Shown one piece after another: positions 7,678 to 16,224 of a DNA stretch of 31,435 bases. The position numbers and the translations under genes were made by a program. The DNA is from Candidatus Brocadiia bacterium (GTDB lineage Bacteria > Planctomycetota > MHYJ01 > WSZJ01): the NCBI GenBank assembly GCA_013360825.1, contig JABWAY010000012.1, positions 1 through 31,435 on the forward strand, read 5' to 3'. The notes under the pieces are model-generated. The model was not told the origin of the DNA, searched no databases, and saw nothing but the letters and a program-made list of their open reading frames with translations. How positions within the stretch are numbered: position 1 is the stretch's first letter; each line of letters opens with the position of its first letter.

Positions 7678-8496
7678 TCAGGCTCCAATCTCGGCAAGGG
7701 CCTTCGTGCATTCGTCCTTCGTCGGCGCCACCCCGTGCCACTTCGGGTCGTTCTCCATGAACGACACCCCTTTCCCGGTGATCGTGTGCGCGATGATCGC
7801 GGTCGGCCGCCCCTTGATGCGCCGCGACTCCTCCAGCGCCTCCACGACCGAGTGGAGGTTGTGCCCGTCGATTTCCATGACGTGCCAGTTCATCGCGGCG
7901 AACTTTCCGCCGAGGGGATCGAGCGGGAGGATGTTGCGGACCATGTCGTCGAGCTGCTTCTTGTTGTAGTCGACGATCAGCGTCACGTTGTCGAGCCCGT
8001 GCGCCCCGGCGTACATCGCGGCTTCCCAGATCTGCCCCTCCTGGCACTCGCCGTCGCCGACCATCACCCAGACGCGGGCGTCGGTCTTGTCGAGTTTCAG
8101 CGCATGGCCGATCCCGATCCCGATCGAGAGCCCGTTGCCGAGCGAGCCGGTCGAGGCCTCCACGGCGGGCATGAACCTCCGGTCGGGATGCCCCTGGAGC
8201 GGGGAGCCCATCTTCCGGAGCGAGGACAGGGTGGCCGGGTCAAAGTACCCCGAGCGCGCCATCGCCGAGTACATCGTCGGGCACCCGTGCCCCTTGCTGA
8301 GGATGAACCGGTCGCGCGCGGCCCACTGCGGGTTCGCCGGATCGTGCCGCATCACGCGGTAATAGAGCGCCGCGATCAGCTCGACCGCGGAGAGACTTCC
8401 CCCCGGATGGCCCGATCCCGCAGCCGTGATCATTTCAATGATGTCGCGCCGCATCTCGCGGCACTTCGGGACGATGTCGTCGACGGAGAGGGGCAT
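7678..8496 (-). CDS. Transketolase, N-terminal subunit
   Basis: 272 aa. Thiamine diphosphate-binding half of the split enzyme. Visible: GSGHPGGSLS with His30, SKGHGCP with His70, TGSLGNGLSIGIG, and the metal/TPP motif GDGE (147-150) ending about 26 residues later at VDYN. The frame is open far upstream, but the protein starts at ATG 8496 with GGGAG 6 nt before it. Followed by the C-terminal subunit and then the HAD hydrolase on the same strand, a probable three-gene operon. Split transketolases are common in many bacteria and archaea; a related two-subunit enzyme such as apulose transketolase cannot be excluded. Confidence 0.93.
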   Translation of the reverse strand: MPLSVDDIVPKCREMRRDIIEMITAAGSGHPGGSLSAVELIAALYYRVMRHDPANPQWAARDRFILSKGHGCPTMYSAMARSGYFDPATLSSLRKMGSPLQGHPDRRFMPAVEASTGSLGNGLSIGIGIGHALKLDKTDARVWVMVGDGECQEGQIWEAAMYAGAHGLDNVTLIVDYNKKQLDDMVRNILPLDPLGGKFAAMNWHVMEIDGHNLHSVVEALEESRRIKGRPTAIIAHTITGKGVSFMENDPKWHGVAPTKDECTKALAEIGA

Positions 8497-8540
8497 TTCG
8501 GACTCCCGGAGAGGGGTGAAGGGGGAGCGAAGCGGCGCGC

Positions 8541-8569
8541 ATTGTAGCGGGGGGGCGAAGGGGGTCCAG
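8541..8569 (-). promoter_or_regulatory. Candidate promoter of the transketolase operon
   Basis: Minus-strand TACAAT (8546-8541), with CTGGAC (8569-8564) 17 bp upstream. The -10 is good, the -35 weak. It lies about 45 bp before the ATG at 8496. Confidence 0.45.
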
Positions 8570-8582
8570 CGAAAGGGCGACG

Positions 8583-10523
<1,941 letters not shown>

Positions 10524-10556
10524 GGGGACCTCCGGGGATGGGTGGGGGACCGCCGG

Positions 10557-10585
10557 AATCTCCCCCCGCGCGCCTGCCGCGTCAA
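10557..10585 (-). promoter_or_regulatory. Candidate acs promoter
   Basis: Minus-strand TTGACG (10585-10580), 17-bp spacer, GAGATT (10562-10557), about 34 bp before the GTG start. The -35 is good, the -10 poor. Confidence 0.35.
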
Positions 10586-10642
10586 AGAATTCGGAGGTGC
10601 TCGAGGTGACAGCGAAAGGTGTCGCAACCGGCGGCGCACCGG

Positions 10643-10648
10643 TAGCGT
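10643..10648 (+). promoter_or_regulatory. Candidate -10 box (leaderless) of nfo
   Basis: TAGCGT exactly 6 nt before the nfo ATG, the same spacing as three other genes in the window. No convincing -35. Confidence 0.35.
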
Positions 10649-10654
10649 GCGGGG

Positions 10655-11587
10655 ATGAAGACCCCCGCACCGCCGCCCAACATCGGCGCGCACATGTCGA
10701 TCGCCGGCGGACTCCACCTCGCGCTCGAGGCGGGGAAGGCCGCCGGGTGCGTCTCGATCGGGATGTTCTGCAAGCCGTCCAACCAGTGGAAGGCGAAGCC
10801 GCTGACGGACGGGGATGTCGCCCTGTTCCGCCGCACGCGCACCGAGACCGGCATCCGCGACGTGGTCGCCCACGCCTCCTACCTCGTCAATCTCGCCTCC
10901 CCGGACCCCGCGCTCCTCGAAAAGTCCCGCGCCGGATTCCGGATCGAGATGGAACGGTGCGAAGCGCTCGGCATCGCCTTCCTGGTCCTCCATCCCGGCG
11001 CCCACATGGGGGCCGGGACCGAGTCGGGGCTCGACACGCTGGCCGCCTCTTTCGACCGGCTCCACGCCGAATGCCGGGGGTTCCGGCTGCGCGTGCTGCT
11101 CGAAGGAACCGCCGGCGCGGGGACGCTCCTCGGCTCCAGGTTCGAGGAACTCGCCGGCGTCCTCAGACGCGTCCAGTCCCCCGATCGACTCGGCGTCTGC
11201 CTCGACACCTGCCACCTTCACGCCGCCGGTTACGACATCTCCACGCGCCCCGGCTGGGAATCCGTGATGCAGGCCGCCGACGCCGCCTTCGGCCTCGCCA
11301 CCATCCGCGCCTGGCACGCGAACGACTCGAAGACGCCCCTGGGTTCGCACCGCGACCGGCACGAGGCGATCGGGAAAGGAACGATCGGCCTCGAGGCGTT
11401 CCGCTGCCTCATGACAGACCCCCGCTTCCTCGACGTCCCGAAGATCCTCGAGACGCCGAAGGAGGGCGGCATGGACGCCGTCAACCTCGCCGTCCTGCGC
11501 CGCCTCGCTACCACCCCCGCCCGAGGTGCTCGCGCACGCGCTTCCACTCGCCCGTCAGCTGGAGGTTCGGGGCGCCGGGGGCGCTGA
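10655..11587 (+). CDS. nfo: Endonuclease IV (AP endonuclease)
   Basis: Cuts 5' to abasic sites in base-excision repair; a cytoplasmic three-metal Zn enzyme. 310 aa. The metal ligands of the family can all be placed: His73, His113, Glu150 (LLEGTAGAGT), Asp184 and His187 (CLDTCHLH), His221 (WHANDSK), Asp234 and His236 (HRDRHE), and Glu267 (ILETP). GAHMSIAGGL opens the barrel. The last about 26 residues are low-complexity Arg/Ala/Gly and lie over the 3' end of the convergent gene, so they may add nothing. The ATG at 10655 starts right at the conserved N-terminus; it has only a weak G-rich stretch upstream but a -10-like box 6 nt away. Confidence 0.95.
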   Translation: MKTPAPPPNIGAHMSIAGGLHLALEAGKAAGCVSIGMFCKPSNQWKAKPLTDGDVALFRRTRTETGIRDVVAHASYLVNLASPDPALLEKSRAGFRIEMERCEALGIAFLVLHPGAHMGAGTESGLDTLAASFDRLHAECRGFRLRVLLEGTAGAGTLLGSRFEELAGVLRRVQSPDRLGVCLDTCHLHAAGYDISTRPGWESVMQAADAAFGLATIRAWHANDSKTPLGSHRDRHEAIGKGTIGLEAFRCLMTDPRFLDVPKILETPKEGGMDAVNLAVLRRLATTPARGARARASTRPSAGGSGRRGR

Positions 11588-12410
11588 CCCTGTCGAGCAG
11601 TTCGAACGTGTCCGCCTCGACCCCGCCGACCCACCGCCCGTCGCCGCCCTGCTGGAGGGTCGTCCCGCCGGCGCAGGCGACGCGCTCCGTCGAGAGTTTC
11701 CATTCCTTCATCTTCGCCCGGAGCAGCCCCAGCGGCTCCTCGATGACACGGCGCGGGATCGGCTTCCCGCGGCGGGCGCTCCACTCCGCGAGGAAGGAGA
11801 GGCCGCGGAGGAGGTCGTAGTGATAGAAGCGTGGAAAGCAGAGTTCGAGCCAGTCCTCGTGGATGACGCCGCCGGTCCGGATCGAGCGGTAGAGGCGGTG
11901 GTCGATGAGGTAGCGGGCGCCGCCGTCGAGGAACCGTTCCTCCTCGGGGGTGAAGGCCCGGTTCGTGCAGCGCAGGACTGCTTCGAGCGGCGGCAGCGTC
12001 GACACGACCGAGCTTTTCCCGGGGACTTTCGCATAGGCCCGCTCGTCGCAGTTGAGGCCGCCGTCCCCGAGCTGGTACTTGAGGAACCATTCGCGCGCCC
12101 AGGGCAGGTTGATGTCAGGGTCGATCCCGCAGGCGGAGAGGACCTGGAAGGCGGTGCCGAGCGCGCAGTGGCACATCACGTTGCGGTACGGATCGCAGCC
12201 GTCAGGGAGCGTCTCCGGCGGGATCGGAAAGCGATGCAGGTAATGCCGGTTGATCGCGTCGGCAAGTTTCCGGGCGGCGGCCTCGGGGATCAGGGAGGCG
12301 AGCCCCAGCTCCCAGAGCGTCGTCATCCGCCACCAGGGAGAGGTCCATTTCGGCCAGTACGGATCCAGGTCCATCGCGGCGGCCGCCTCCGGGGAGGCCA
12401 GCCACTCCAC
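11508..12410 (-). CDS. Alpha/alpha-toroid (prenyltransferase/squalene-oxidase repeat-like) protein
   Basis: About 300 aa, cytoplasmic. Helical repeats with WFLKYQLGDGGLNCDERAY, followed by LPPLEAVLR, look like the QxxDGGW-type repeats of terpene-cyclase/prenyltransferase-like toroids. There is no DDXD or catalytic Asp motif that would prove cyclase activity, so it may be a binding or structural toroid. Rich in Trp and Cys (PYWPKWTSPWW, MCHCALG). Start is uncertain: no ATG fits. A GTG at 12410 is used here; a CTG at 12437 would overlap the stop of the FHA gene (CTGA) and keep 9 more residues. It is the last gene of the mqnD-FHA unit and overlaps nfo tail to tail by 80 bp. Confidence 0.7.
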   Translation of the reverse strand: MEWLASPEAAAAMDLDPYWPKWTSPWWRMTTLWELGLASLIPEAAARKLADAINRHYLHRFPIPPETLPDGCDPYRNVMCHCALGTAFQVLSACGIDPDINLPWAREWFLKYQLGDGGLNCDERAYAKVPGKSSVVSTLPPLEAVLRCTNRAFTPEEERFLDGGARYLIDHRLYRSIRTGGVIHEDWLELCFPRFYHYDLLRGLSFLAEWSARRGKPIPRRVIEEPLGLLRAKMKEWKLSTERVACAGGTTLQQGGDGRWVGGVEADTFELLDRVSAPGAPNLQLTGEWKRVREHLGRGW

Positions 12411-12433
12411 CGTCGCGCCGACTTCGTCGTCGA

Positions 12434-13129
12434 TCAGAGTTTGGGCGCCCCGAGATGGAAGGTGAAGTCGCGGCCCATCCAGGTGATCACGTCCCCCTCC
12501 TTCAGGACGTGCTCCTCGAACTCCTTCCGGTTGATCATCGCCGGCTTCCACTTCCCGAGGTTGTAGATCACGAACGCGGTCGTGTCGCGGAGGATGAGGA
12601 CATGGCGCTTGAGCACGCCGAATCCCGCGCCGCGGAAGTCGCACGACTTCTCCGTTCCCATCCAGGTGGCGGTTTTCATCACCGTGAACGTCTCGATTTT
12701 CCCGTCGGGACGGGGGAACGTGATGTAGCCGGCGAGGGCGCTCGAGCGTTCCTTGGCGATGCGCTCCATCGCGCGCTGGTCGACCAGGATCGTCCCTTCG
12801 ATGTTGTCGTGACTGGCCGCCTTGGCGGGCTTGAACGACTCGGACTGCTGGGGTTCGCGGAAAAGAACCGAGAACTTGCCCATCCAGAACTCGTCGCCGT
12901 CGTTCAGGTTGTACTGGGCGATCCGCTGGCCGCGGACGTAGGTCCCGTTCTCGGAGAGGTCGATCAGGATCCAGACCCCTCCCGAGCGGAACAGCTGCGT
13001 GTGCTTGCGGCTGATCCCGACGTTCTCGATCACGATGTCGCACGACTTGTCGCGACCGATCATGACCTCGTCCTTGTCGAGCGAGTAGTGCTTGAGAACC
13101 TTCCGGTCGACCATCAGCGTCAGTTCCAT
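12434..13129 (-). CDS. FHA-domain protein (two FHA-like domains)
   Basis: 231 aa, no signal peptide or membrane segment. The first domain (about 5-95) is a clear forkhead-associated phosphothreonine-binding module: MIGRDKSCDIVI, then ISRKH and the SENGTYV turn. The second half (about 130-231) repeats the layout in degenerate form: WMGTEKSCDFRG, VLKRHVLIL, KPAMINRKEF and LKEGDVITWMG, so it looks like a second FHA fold without the full GR/SxxH/NG set. It would read Thr phosphorylation, and the Ser/Thr kinase at 14118-15131 is an obvious candidate partner. It starts 6 bp after mqnD and its stop is next to the toroid gene start, so all three are probably one operon. Confidence 0.88.
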   Translation of the reverse strand: MELTLMVDRKVLKHYSLDKDEVMIGRDKSCDIVIENVGISRKHTQLFRSGGVWILIDLSENGTYVRGQRIAQYNLNDGDEFWMGKFSVLFREPQQSESFKPAKAASHDNIEGTILVDQRAMERIAKERSSALAGYITFPRPDGKIETFTVMKTATWMGTEKSCDFRGAGFGVLKRHVLILRDTTAFVIYNLGKWKPAMINRKEFEEHVLKEGDVITWMGRDFTFHLGAPKL

Positions 13130-13135
13130 GGCGCG

Positions 13136-13978
13136 CTAGCTCTCCCTTCCGTCGGGGCCGACGAAGCGGACGTCCGGGGCGGAGGAGAGGACGCCGGCCT
13201 TCACGCCGTCGGCCAGAAGGCGGCGGATCGCCGTTCTGCCCGTGTCGCCGAACTCGACGGTCCACTGGTTGACGTACATGGAGACGAACCGGTCGGCCTT
13301 CGCGCGGTCGAGGCCGCGCGCGTACGAGAGGGCGTGATCGAGCGCGGCGCCCCGGTGGGCAAGCCCGTGTTCGACCGAGGCGCGGAGTTCGCGGGCGATC
13401 CGCGCGAGGGTTTCCGGGCCGAGCGCGCGGCGGACGGCATTTCCGCCGAGGGGAAGAGGCAGGCCGGTCCGCTCCTTCCACCAGGCTCCGAGGTCGACGA
13501 TCAGGTGGAGCCCCTGGTCGCGCCAGGTCAGCTGCCCCTCGTGAATGACGAGCGCCGCGTCCGCGCGACCGGCGTCGACGGCCTCGACCACCCGGTCGAA
13601 CGCCTCGGGGACCGCGGTGAACCCGCTTTCCCAGAGCCGCGCGGCGAGGTACGCCGTCGTCCGGAGCCCCGGAACGGCCAGCCGGCGGCCGCGAAGCGAC
13701 GCCAGCGGGGTGCGCGCGACGATCGTGGGGCCGTATCCGTCGCCGAACGAAGCCCCCGTCGTCAGGAGTGCGTAGGAGGAGGCGATCGCGGCATACGCGT
13801 GGAACGAAACCGCCGTGACGTCGTAGGTGCCCTTCTCCGCCTCCCGGTTCAGCGTCTCGATGTCCGAGAGCACATGACGGTAGGGGAGAGCCCCCGGGAT
13901 GGCTCCGGTGGCGAGCGCGTGGAACATGAACGCGTCGTCGGAGTCCGGCGAATGCGCCAGGGTCAGGGAATCGGCCAC
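13136..13978 (-). CDS. mqnD: 1,4-dihydroxy-6-naphthoate synthase (futalosine menaquinone pathway)
   Basis: 280 aa. Converts cyclic dehypoxanthinyl futalosine to 1,4-dihydroxy-6-naphthoate in the alternative menaquinone pathway. It is a periplasmic-binding-protein-like fold without signal peptide. The N-terminal AHSPDSDDAFMFHAL is the hallmark, followed by DIETLN, VSFHAYA and a C-terminal segment YVNQWTVEFGDTGR typical of MqnD. GTG at 13978 is chosen because of a near-perfect AAGGAG 5 nt upstream; the frame is open to 14101, but the extra residues are not family-like. First gene of the operon with the FHA and toroid genes; a good promoter lies upstream. MqnA, the sister family, is less likely from the motifs. 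Confidence 0.88.
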   Translation of the reverse strand: MADSLTLAHSPDSDDAFMFHALATGAIPGALPYRHVLSDIETLNREAEKGTYDVTAVSFHAYAAIASSYALLTTGASFGDGYGPTIVARTPLASLRGRRLAVPGLRTTAYLAARLWESGFTAVPEAFDRVVEAVDAGRADAALVIHEGQLTWRDQGLHLIVDLGAWWKERTGLPLPLGGNAVRRALGPETLARIARELRASVEHGLAHRGAALDHALSYARGLDRAKADRFVSMYVNQWTVEFGDTGRTAIRRLLADGVKAGVLSSAPDVRFVGPDGRES

Positions 13979-14072
13979 AGGGTCTCCTTGCCGCCTTCCC
14001 CGTCCGCCCCGGGATCGGGATCCTGCTGAAGACGACCGGGCAGAACCGGGACTCGGAGAATTGCGACGCAGG

Positions 14073-14101
14073 ATCATAGGAACCGGGCCGGGGGCGGTCA
14101 A
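14073..14101 (-). promoter_or_regulatory. Promoter of the mqnD operon
   Basis: Minus-strand TTGACC (14101-14096), 17-bp spacer, TATGAT (14078-14073). Close to consensus; gives a leader of about 90 nt before the mqnD GTG. Confidence 0.65.
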
Positions 14102-14117
14102 TGACGACGCCGGGGGT

Positions 14118-15131
14118 TTACCTGCCGAAGGGGCCGATCCCGGCGAGCCAGGCGACGGTGGCGGCGAGGGCCAGGAGGACGACGATCAGCAGGACCCAGG
14201 GGGCGCCCGTTGACCTGGGGTCCGGCTCCGTGCGGTTCGGAGACGGGGGCCGGTCGCTGACGACGGCCTTGATCGGTTCGGGGGGAGTAAGGAGTTCCAG
14301 GCTGCGCGACGGCGTGCTGTCGGGGGCGAACGCCCGGATGGCGGCTTCGAGCGCCTGGGCGAAGGCGCTCGCGCTGGAAAATCGTTCCTCCGGGGTCTCG
14401 TGGAAGGCGCGCTCCAGAATGGCGTCGGCGGCGCGGGGGACCTGGTGATTGAGCGTGCTGGCGGGCTTGTACCCGGTGAACGGCGTCTGCCCCGTGAACA
14501 TCTCGTAGGCGAGGATCCCGAGCGAGTAGACATCGGTCGCCGGGTTGACGCGCCCGCCCTCCGTGAACTGCTCCGGCGCGGAGTAGATGACCGTGCCTCC
14601 CACGCCGGACGTCTCGGTGCCCGACTCGGAATCCCGTTTTCCCACCTGTGCGATCCCGAAGTCCGCGATGCGCACGACATTCTTGTCGAGAATGAAATTG
14701 TCAGGCTTGATGTCGCGGTGGATCACACCGCGGCTGTGCGCGTGATCGAGCCCCGCCGCCGCCTGCCGCAGGATCGACAGCGCCTCGTCCCTCTCCGGCC
14801 GCCCCCACTTGAGGCGCTCCCGCAGCGTCGGGCCGCTCACGAACTCCATCACGATGTAGTGGGATCCGCCGAACATCCCGGACCCGAGCCCCCGGATGAT
14901 GTTGGGGTGGTCGAGTTTCTCGAGCGCCTCGGCCTCCGCCCGGAACATCGCAACCATGTCCTTGTTCTTCAGCAGCTCGCGCTTCAGGAACTTGATCGCA
15001 ACATGGCGGTCCGTCGCGATCTCCGTGCCTTCGTAGATCGAGGCCATGCCGCCGCGGGCGCGGAGCGCGCCGAGGCGGAAGCGCTCGTGGATGATAAGGC
15101 CCCTCGGAAACGTCTCGGATTCCTGAGCCAC
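14118..15131 (-). CDS. Transmembrane serine/threonine protein kinase
   Basis: 337 aa from the GTG. Hanks-type kinase: Gly-rich loop ARGGMASIYEG, catalytic Lys47 (VAIKFLK), HRDIKPDN with Asp140, DFG with Asp157, SAPEQ and the DVYSLGILAYEM helix. After a Pro-rich linker (about 270-305) there is one hydrophobic span (WVLLIVVLLALAATVAWLAG) and only a few residues beyond it, so the kinase faces the cytoplasm and has no extracellular sensor domain. The loop is GxxARGGM rather than GxGxxG. Start: GTG at 15131 has TATCCT 6 nt upstream, the pattern of leaderless genes here; an in-frame ATG at 15170 is the alternative and has no ribosome site. Divergent from the CxxC lipoprotein genes. Confidence 0.92.
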   Translation of the reverse strand: MAQESETFPRGLIIHERFRLGALRARGGMASIYEGTEIATDRHVAIKFLKRELLKNKDMVAMFRAEAEALEKLDHPNIIRGLGSGMFGGSHYIVMEFVSGPTLRERLKWGRPERDEALSILRQAAAGLDHAHSRGVIHRDIKPDNFILDKNVVRIADFGIAQVGKRDSESGTETSGVGGTVIYSAPEQFTEGGRVNPATDVYSLGILAYEMFTGQTPFTGYKPASTLNHQVPRAADAILERAFHETPEERFSSASAFAQALEAAIRAFAPDSTPSRSLELLTPPEPIKAVVSDRPPSPNRTEPDPRSTGAPWVLLIVVLLALAATVAWLAGIGPFGR

Positions 15132-15137
15132 GCGCGA

Positions 15138-15143
15138 AGGATA
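15138..15143 (-). promoter_or_regulatory. Candidate -10 box (leaderless) of the kinase gene
   Basis: Minus-strand TATCCT exactly 6 nt before the GTG at 15131. If used, the mRNA starts at or near the start codon and the upstream ATG at 15170 is not translated. Confidence 0.4.
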
Positions 15144-15257
15144 ACAAAGCCCGCCCGGAGAATCCCGCATCCGGGAAGCGGCGGGGCGCGTAGGATGGAC
15201 GGCCGCCGTCGCGGTGCGGTGCGCCGCGAGCAGGCAGGGGGGTGTCTCCGCCGCAGA

Positions 15258-15282
15258 AAATCAGGATTCCTGGAGTTGATTT
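15258..15282. promoter_or_regulatory. AT-rich inverted repeat in the kinase/CxxC-lipoprotein intergenic region
   Basis: AAATCA and TGATTT (15258-15263, 15277-15282) face each other around a near-palindromic CAGGATTCCTG core, in the only AT-rich patch of the 250-bp divergent region. It could be an operator or part of the lipoprotein promoter; nothing else supports a function. Confidence 0.3.
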
Positions 15283-15382
15283 CAGTTCTCGACGGTTGTT
15301 TCCCGAAGAAACGAGATTGCGGCCTCCGTGCCGCCGGTTCTGGCCCGCCCGCAGCAGGCCGAAGCTCATAGTGAGGTGAGTG

Positions 15383-15769
15383 ATGCTGAAAACGCTCTTC
15401 ATGGTCTGCGCCCTGGTTGCCGGGGCGGTCTTCGTCACCGGGTGTTCCGGCGGCGAGGAGAAGCATTCGGACAAGCACGAGTGCGCGGATTGCCAGAAGG
15501 CGGGCGCCGGGCACATGTGCAAGTCGTGTCAGGATTCGAAGTGGAGCGATGCCTGCGCCGAGTGCAAGAAGCTCGGGAAGGGCAACATGTGCGCCGAGTG
15601 CCAGAAAAAGGCCGCGGCCTCGACCTGCGACGCGTGCAAGGCCAAGGGCGCGGGGCATATGTGCAAGGACTGCCAGGCGACGGCCTGGAGCGAGTCCTGC
15701 GCGGAGTGCAAGAAGATGGGGAAGGGCAACATGTGCGCGGAGTGCCAGAAGGCTCACGGCACCAAGTAG
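15383..15769 (+). CDS. CxxC-repeat lipoprotein, eight 12-residue repeats
   Basis: 128 aa; no family recognised. Signal peptide with lipobox VTGC (Cys21), then a short acidic linker and eight CxxC motifs whose first Cys are at 34, 46, 58, 70, 82, 94, 106 and 118, an exact 12-residue period. Four module types alternate in a fixed order (CADCQKAGAGHM, CKSCQDSKWSDA, CAECKKLGKGNM, CAECQKKAAAST), and this 48-residue block occurs twice. No CxxCH, so not a c-type cytochrome. Hydrophobic-Cys-x-x-Cys spacing recalls minimal zinc knuckles; 16 thiols could bind Zn, Cu or Fe-S, or act in redox chemistry outside the cytoplasmic membrane (inference). ATG at 15383 has GAGG 6 nt upstream; a GTG at 15380 is the alternative. 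Followed by a terminator and a shorter paralogue. Confidence 0.88.
   Translation: MLKTLFMVCALVAGAVFVTGCSGGEEKHSDKHECADCQKAGAGHMCKSCQDSKWSDACAECKKLGKGNMCAECQKKAAASTCDACKAKGAGHMCKDCQATAWSESCAECKKMGKGNMCAECQKAHGTK
15482..15769 (+). repeat. Internal 144-bp tandem duplication in the CxxC lipoprotein gene
   Basis: Two 48-codon units, 15482-15625 and 15626-15769, encode the same four-module block. They differ at many third positions, so the duplication is old and kept by selection on the protein. The unit begins at Cys34. Confidence 0.85.
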
Positions 15770-15786
15770 GCGAGGCCGGACTTTCG

Positions 15787-15827
15787 AAGGGCCGGTATCC
15801 CGGAGGGGAGCCGGCCCTTTCTTTTTT
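15787..15827 (+). terminator. Rho-independent terminator of the CxxC lipoprotein gene
   Basis: AAGGGCCGG (15787-15795) pairs with CCGGCCCTT (15811-15819), 15-nt loop, followed by TCTTTTTT. Confidence 0.88.
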
Positions 15828-15902
15828 CCCGGACTCCTGAAAGAATCCCCCGGGTCCCCACCTCTTGGGGGCACGTCACAGGGGGAAGTGAGGAGAAGCC
15901 TG

Positions 15903-16160
15903 ATGCTCAGTTCCGTTCTGAAGGTCGCCGCCGTGATCGTCCTGACGCTGCCGCTCGCCGGATGCCTGTCGCTCTCGATCGGCGACAACAGCAGCGAGAG
16001 GACCCACCGCCAGAGCGAGTGCCGCCGGTGCGGGCAGGACCTTCCCGACCGTCTCTGCGGGGACTGCCAGGAAGATCTCTGGAAGGCGGACTGCGCCGAG
16101 TGCGCGAAGCTCGGGGCAGGGAAGATGTGCGGAGCCTGCCAGGAGAAGTCGGCGAGATAG
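15903..16160 (+). CDS. CxxC-repeat lipoprotein, four 12-residue repeats (paralogue)
   Basis: 85 aa. Same plan as the gene before it: 21-residue signal with lipobox LAGC (Cys21), a polar linker, then CxxC at 40, 52, 64 and 76, again an exact 12-residue period. The four modules follow the same order: CRRCGQDLPDRL, CGDCQEDLWKAD with the conserved Trp60, CAECAKLGAGKM, CGACQEKSAR. It is thus one 48-residue block where the larger paralogue has two. ATG at 15903 has GAGGAG 7 nt upstream. A terminator separates the two genes, so they may be regulated independently. The open frame extends upstream, but that part is a shadow. Confidence 0.85.
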   Translation: MLSSVLKVAAVIVLTLPLAGCLSLSIGDNSSERTHRQSECRRCGQDLPDRLCGDCQEDLWKADCAECAKLGAGKMCGACQEKSAR

Positions 16161-16177
16161 CGCCCTGACAGCGGAAC

Positions 16178-16204
16178 GGCCCCGGGGGACGGTCCCCCGG
16201 GGCC
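16178..16204. terminator. Strong hairpin between converging genes
   Basis: Perfect 12-bp stem GGCCCCGGGGGA/TCCCCCGGGGCC with loop CGG, between the second CxxC lipoprotein (plus) and efp (minus). No U tract on either strand, so it may only slow or protect transcripts. Confidence 0.55.
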
Positions 16205-16224
16205 GGCTCTGATCCGGGCCGGCC

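Noticed and set aside
6447..7969. Long open frames on both strands over the transketolase genes
   Set aside because: Low-complexity Gly/Arg-rich or Arg/His-rich shadows; the transketolase frames carry all expected motifs.
13979..14101. N-terminal extension of MqnD from 14101
   Set aside because: Ser/Arg-rich and not family-like; AAGGAG before the GTG at 13978 and the promoter at 14073-14101 overlap it.
14118..15170. Kinase start at the ATG at 15170
   Set aside because: No ribosome site; the added residues are not kinase-like and the -10-like box at 15138-15143 would lie inside the gene. Kept as an alternative.
15383..16160. Multiheme c-type cytochromes
   Set aside because: None of the twelve CxxC motifs is followed by His.
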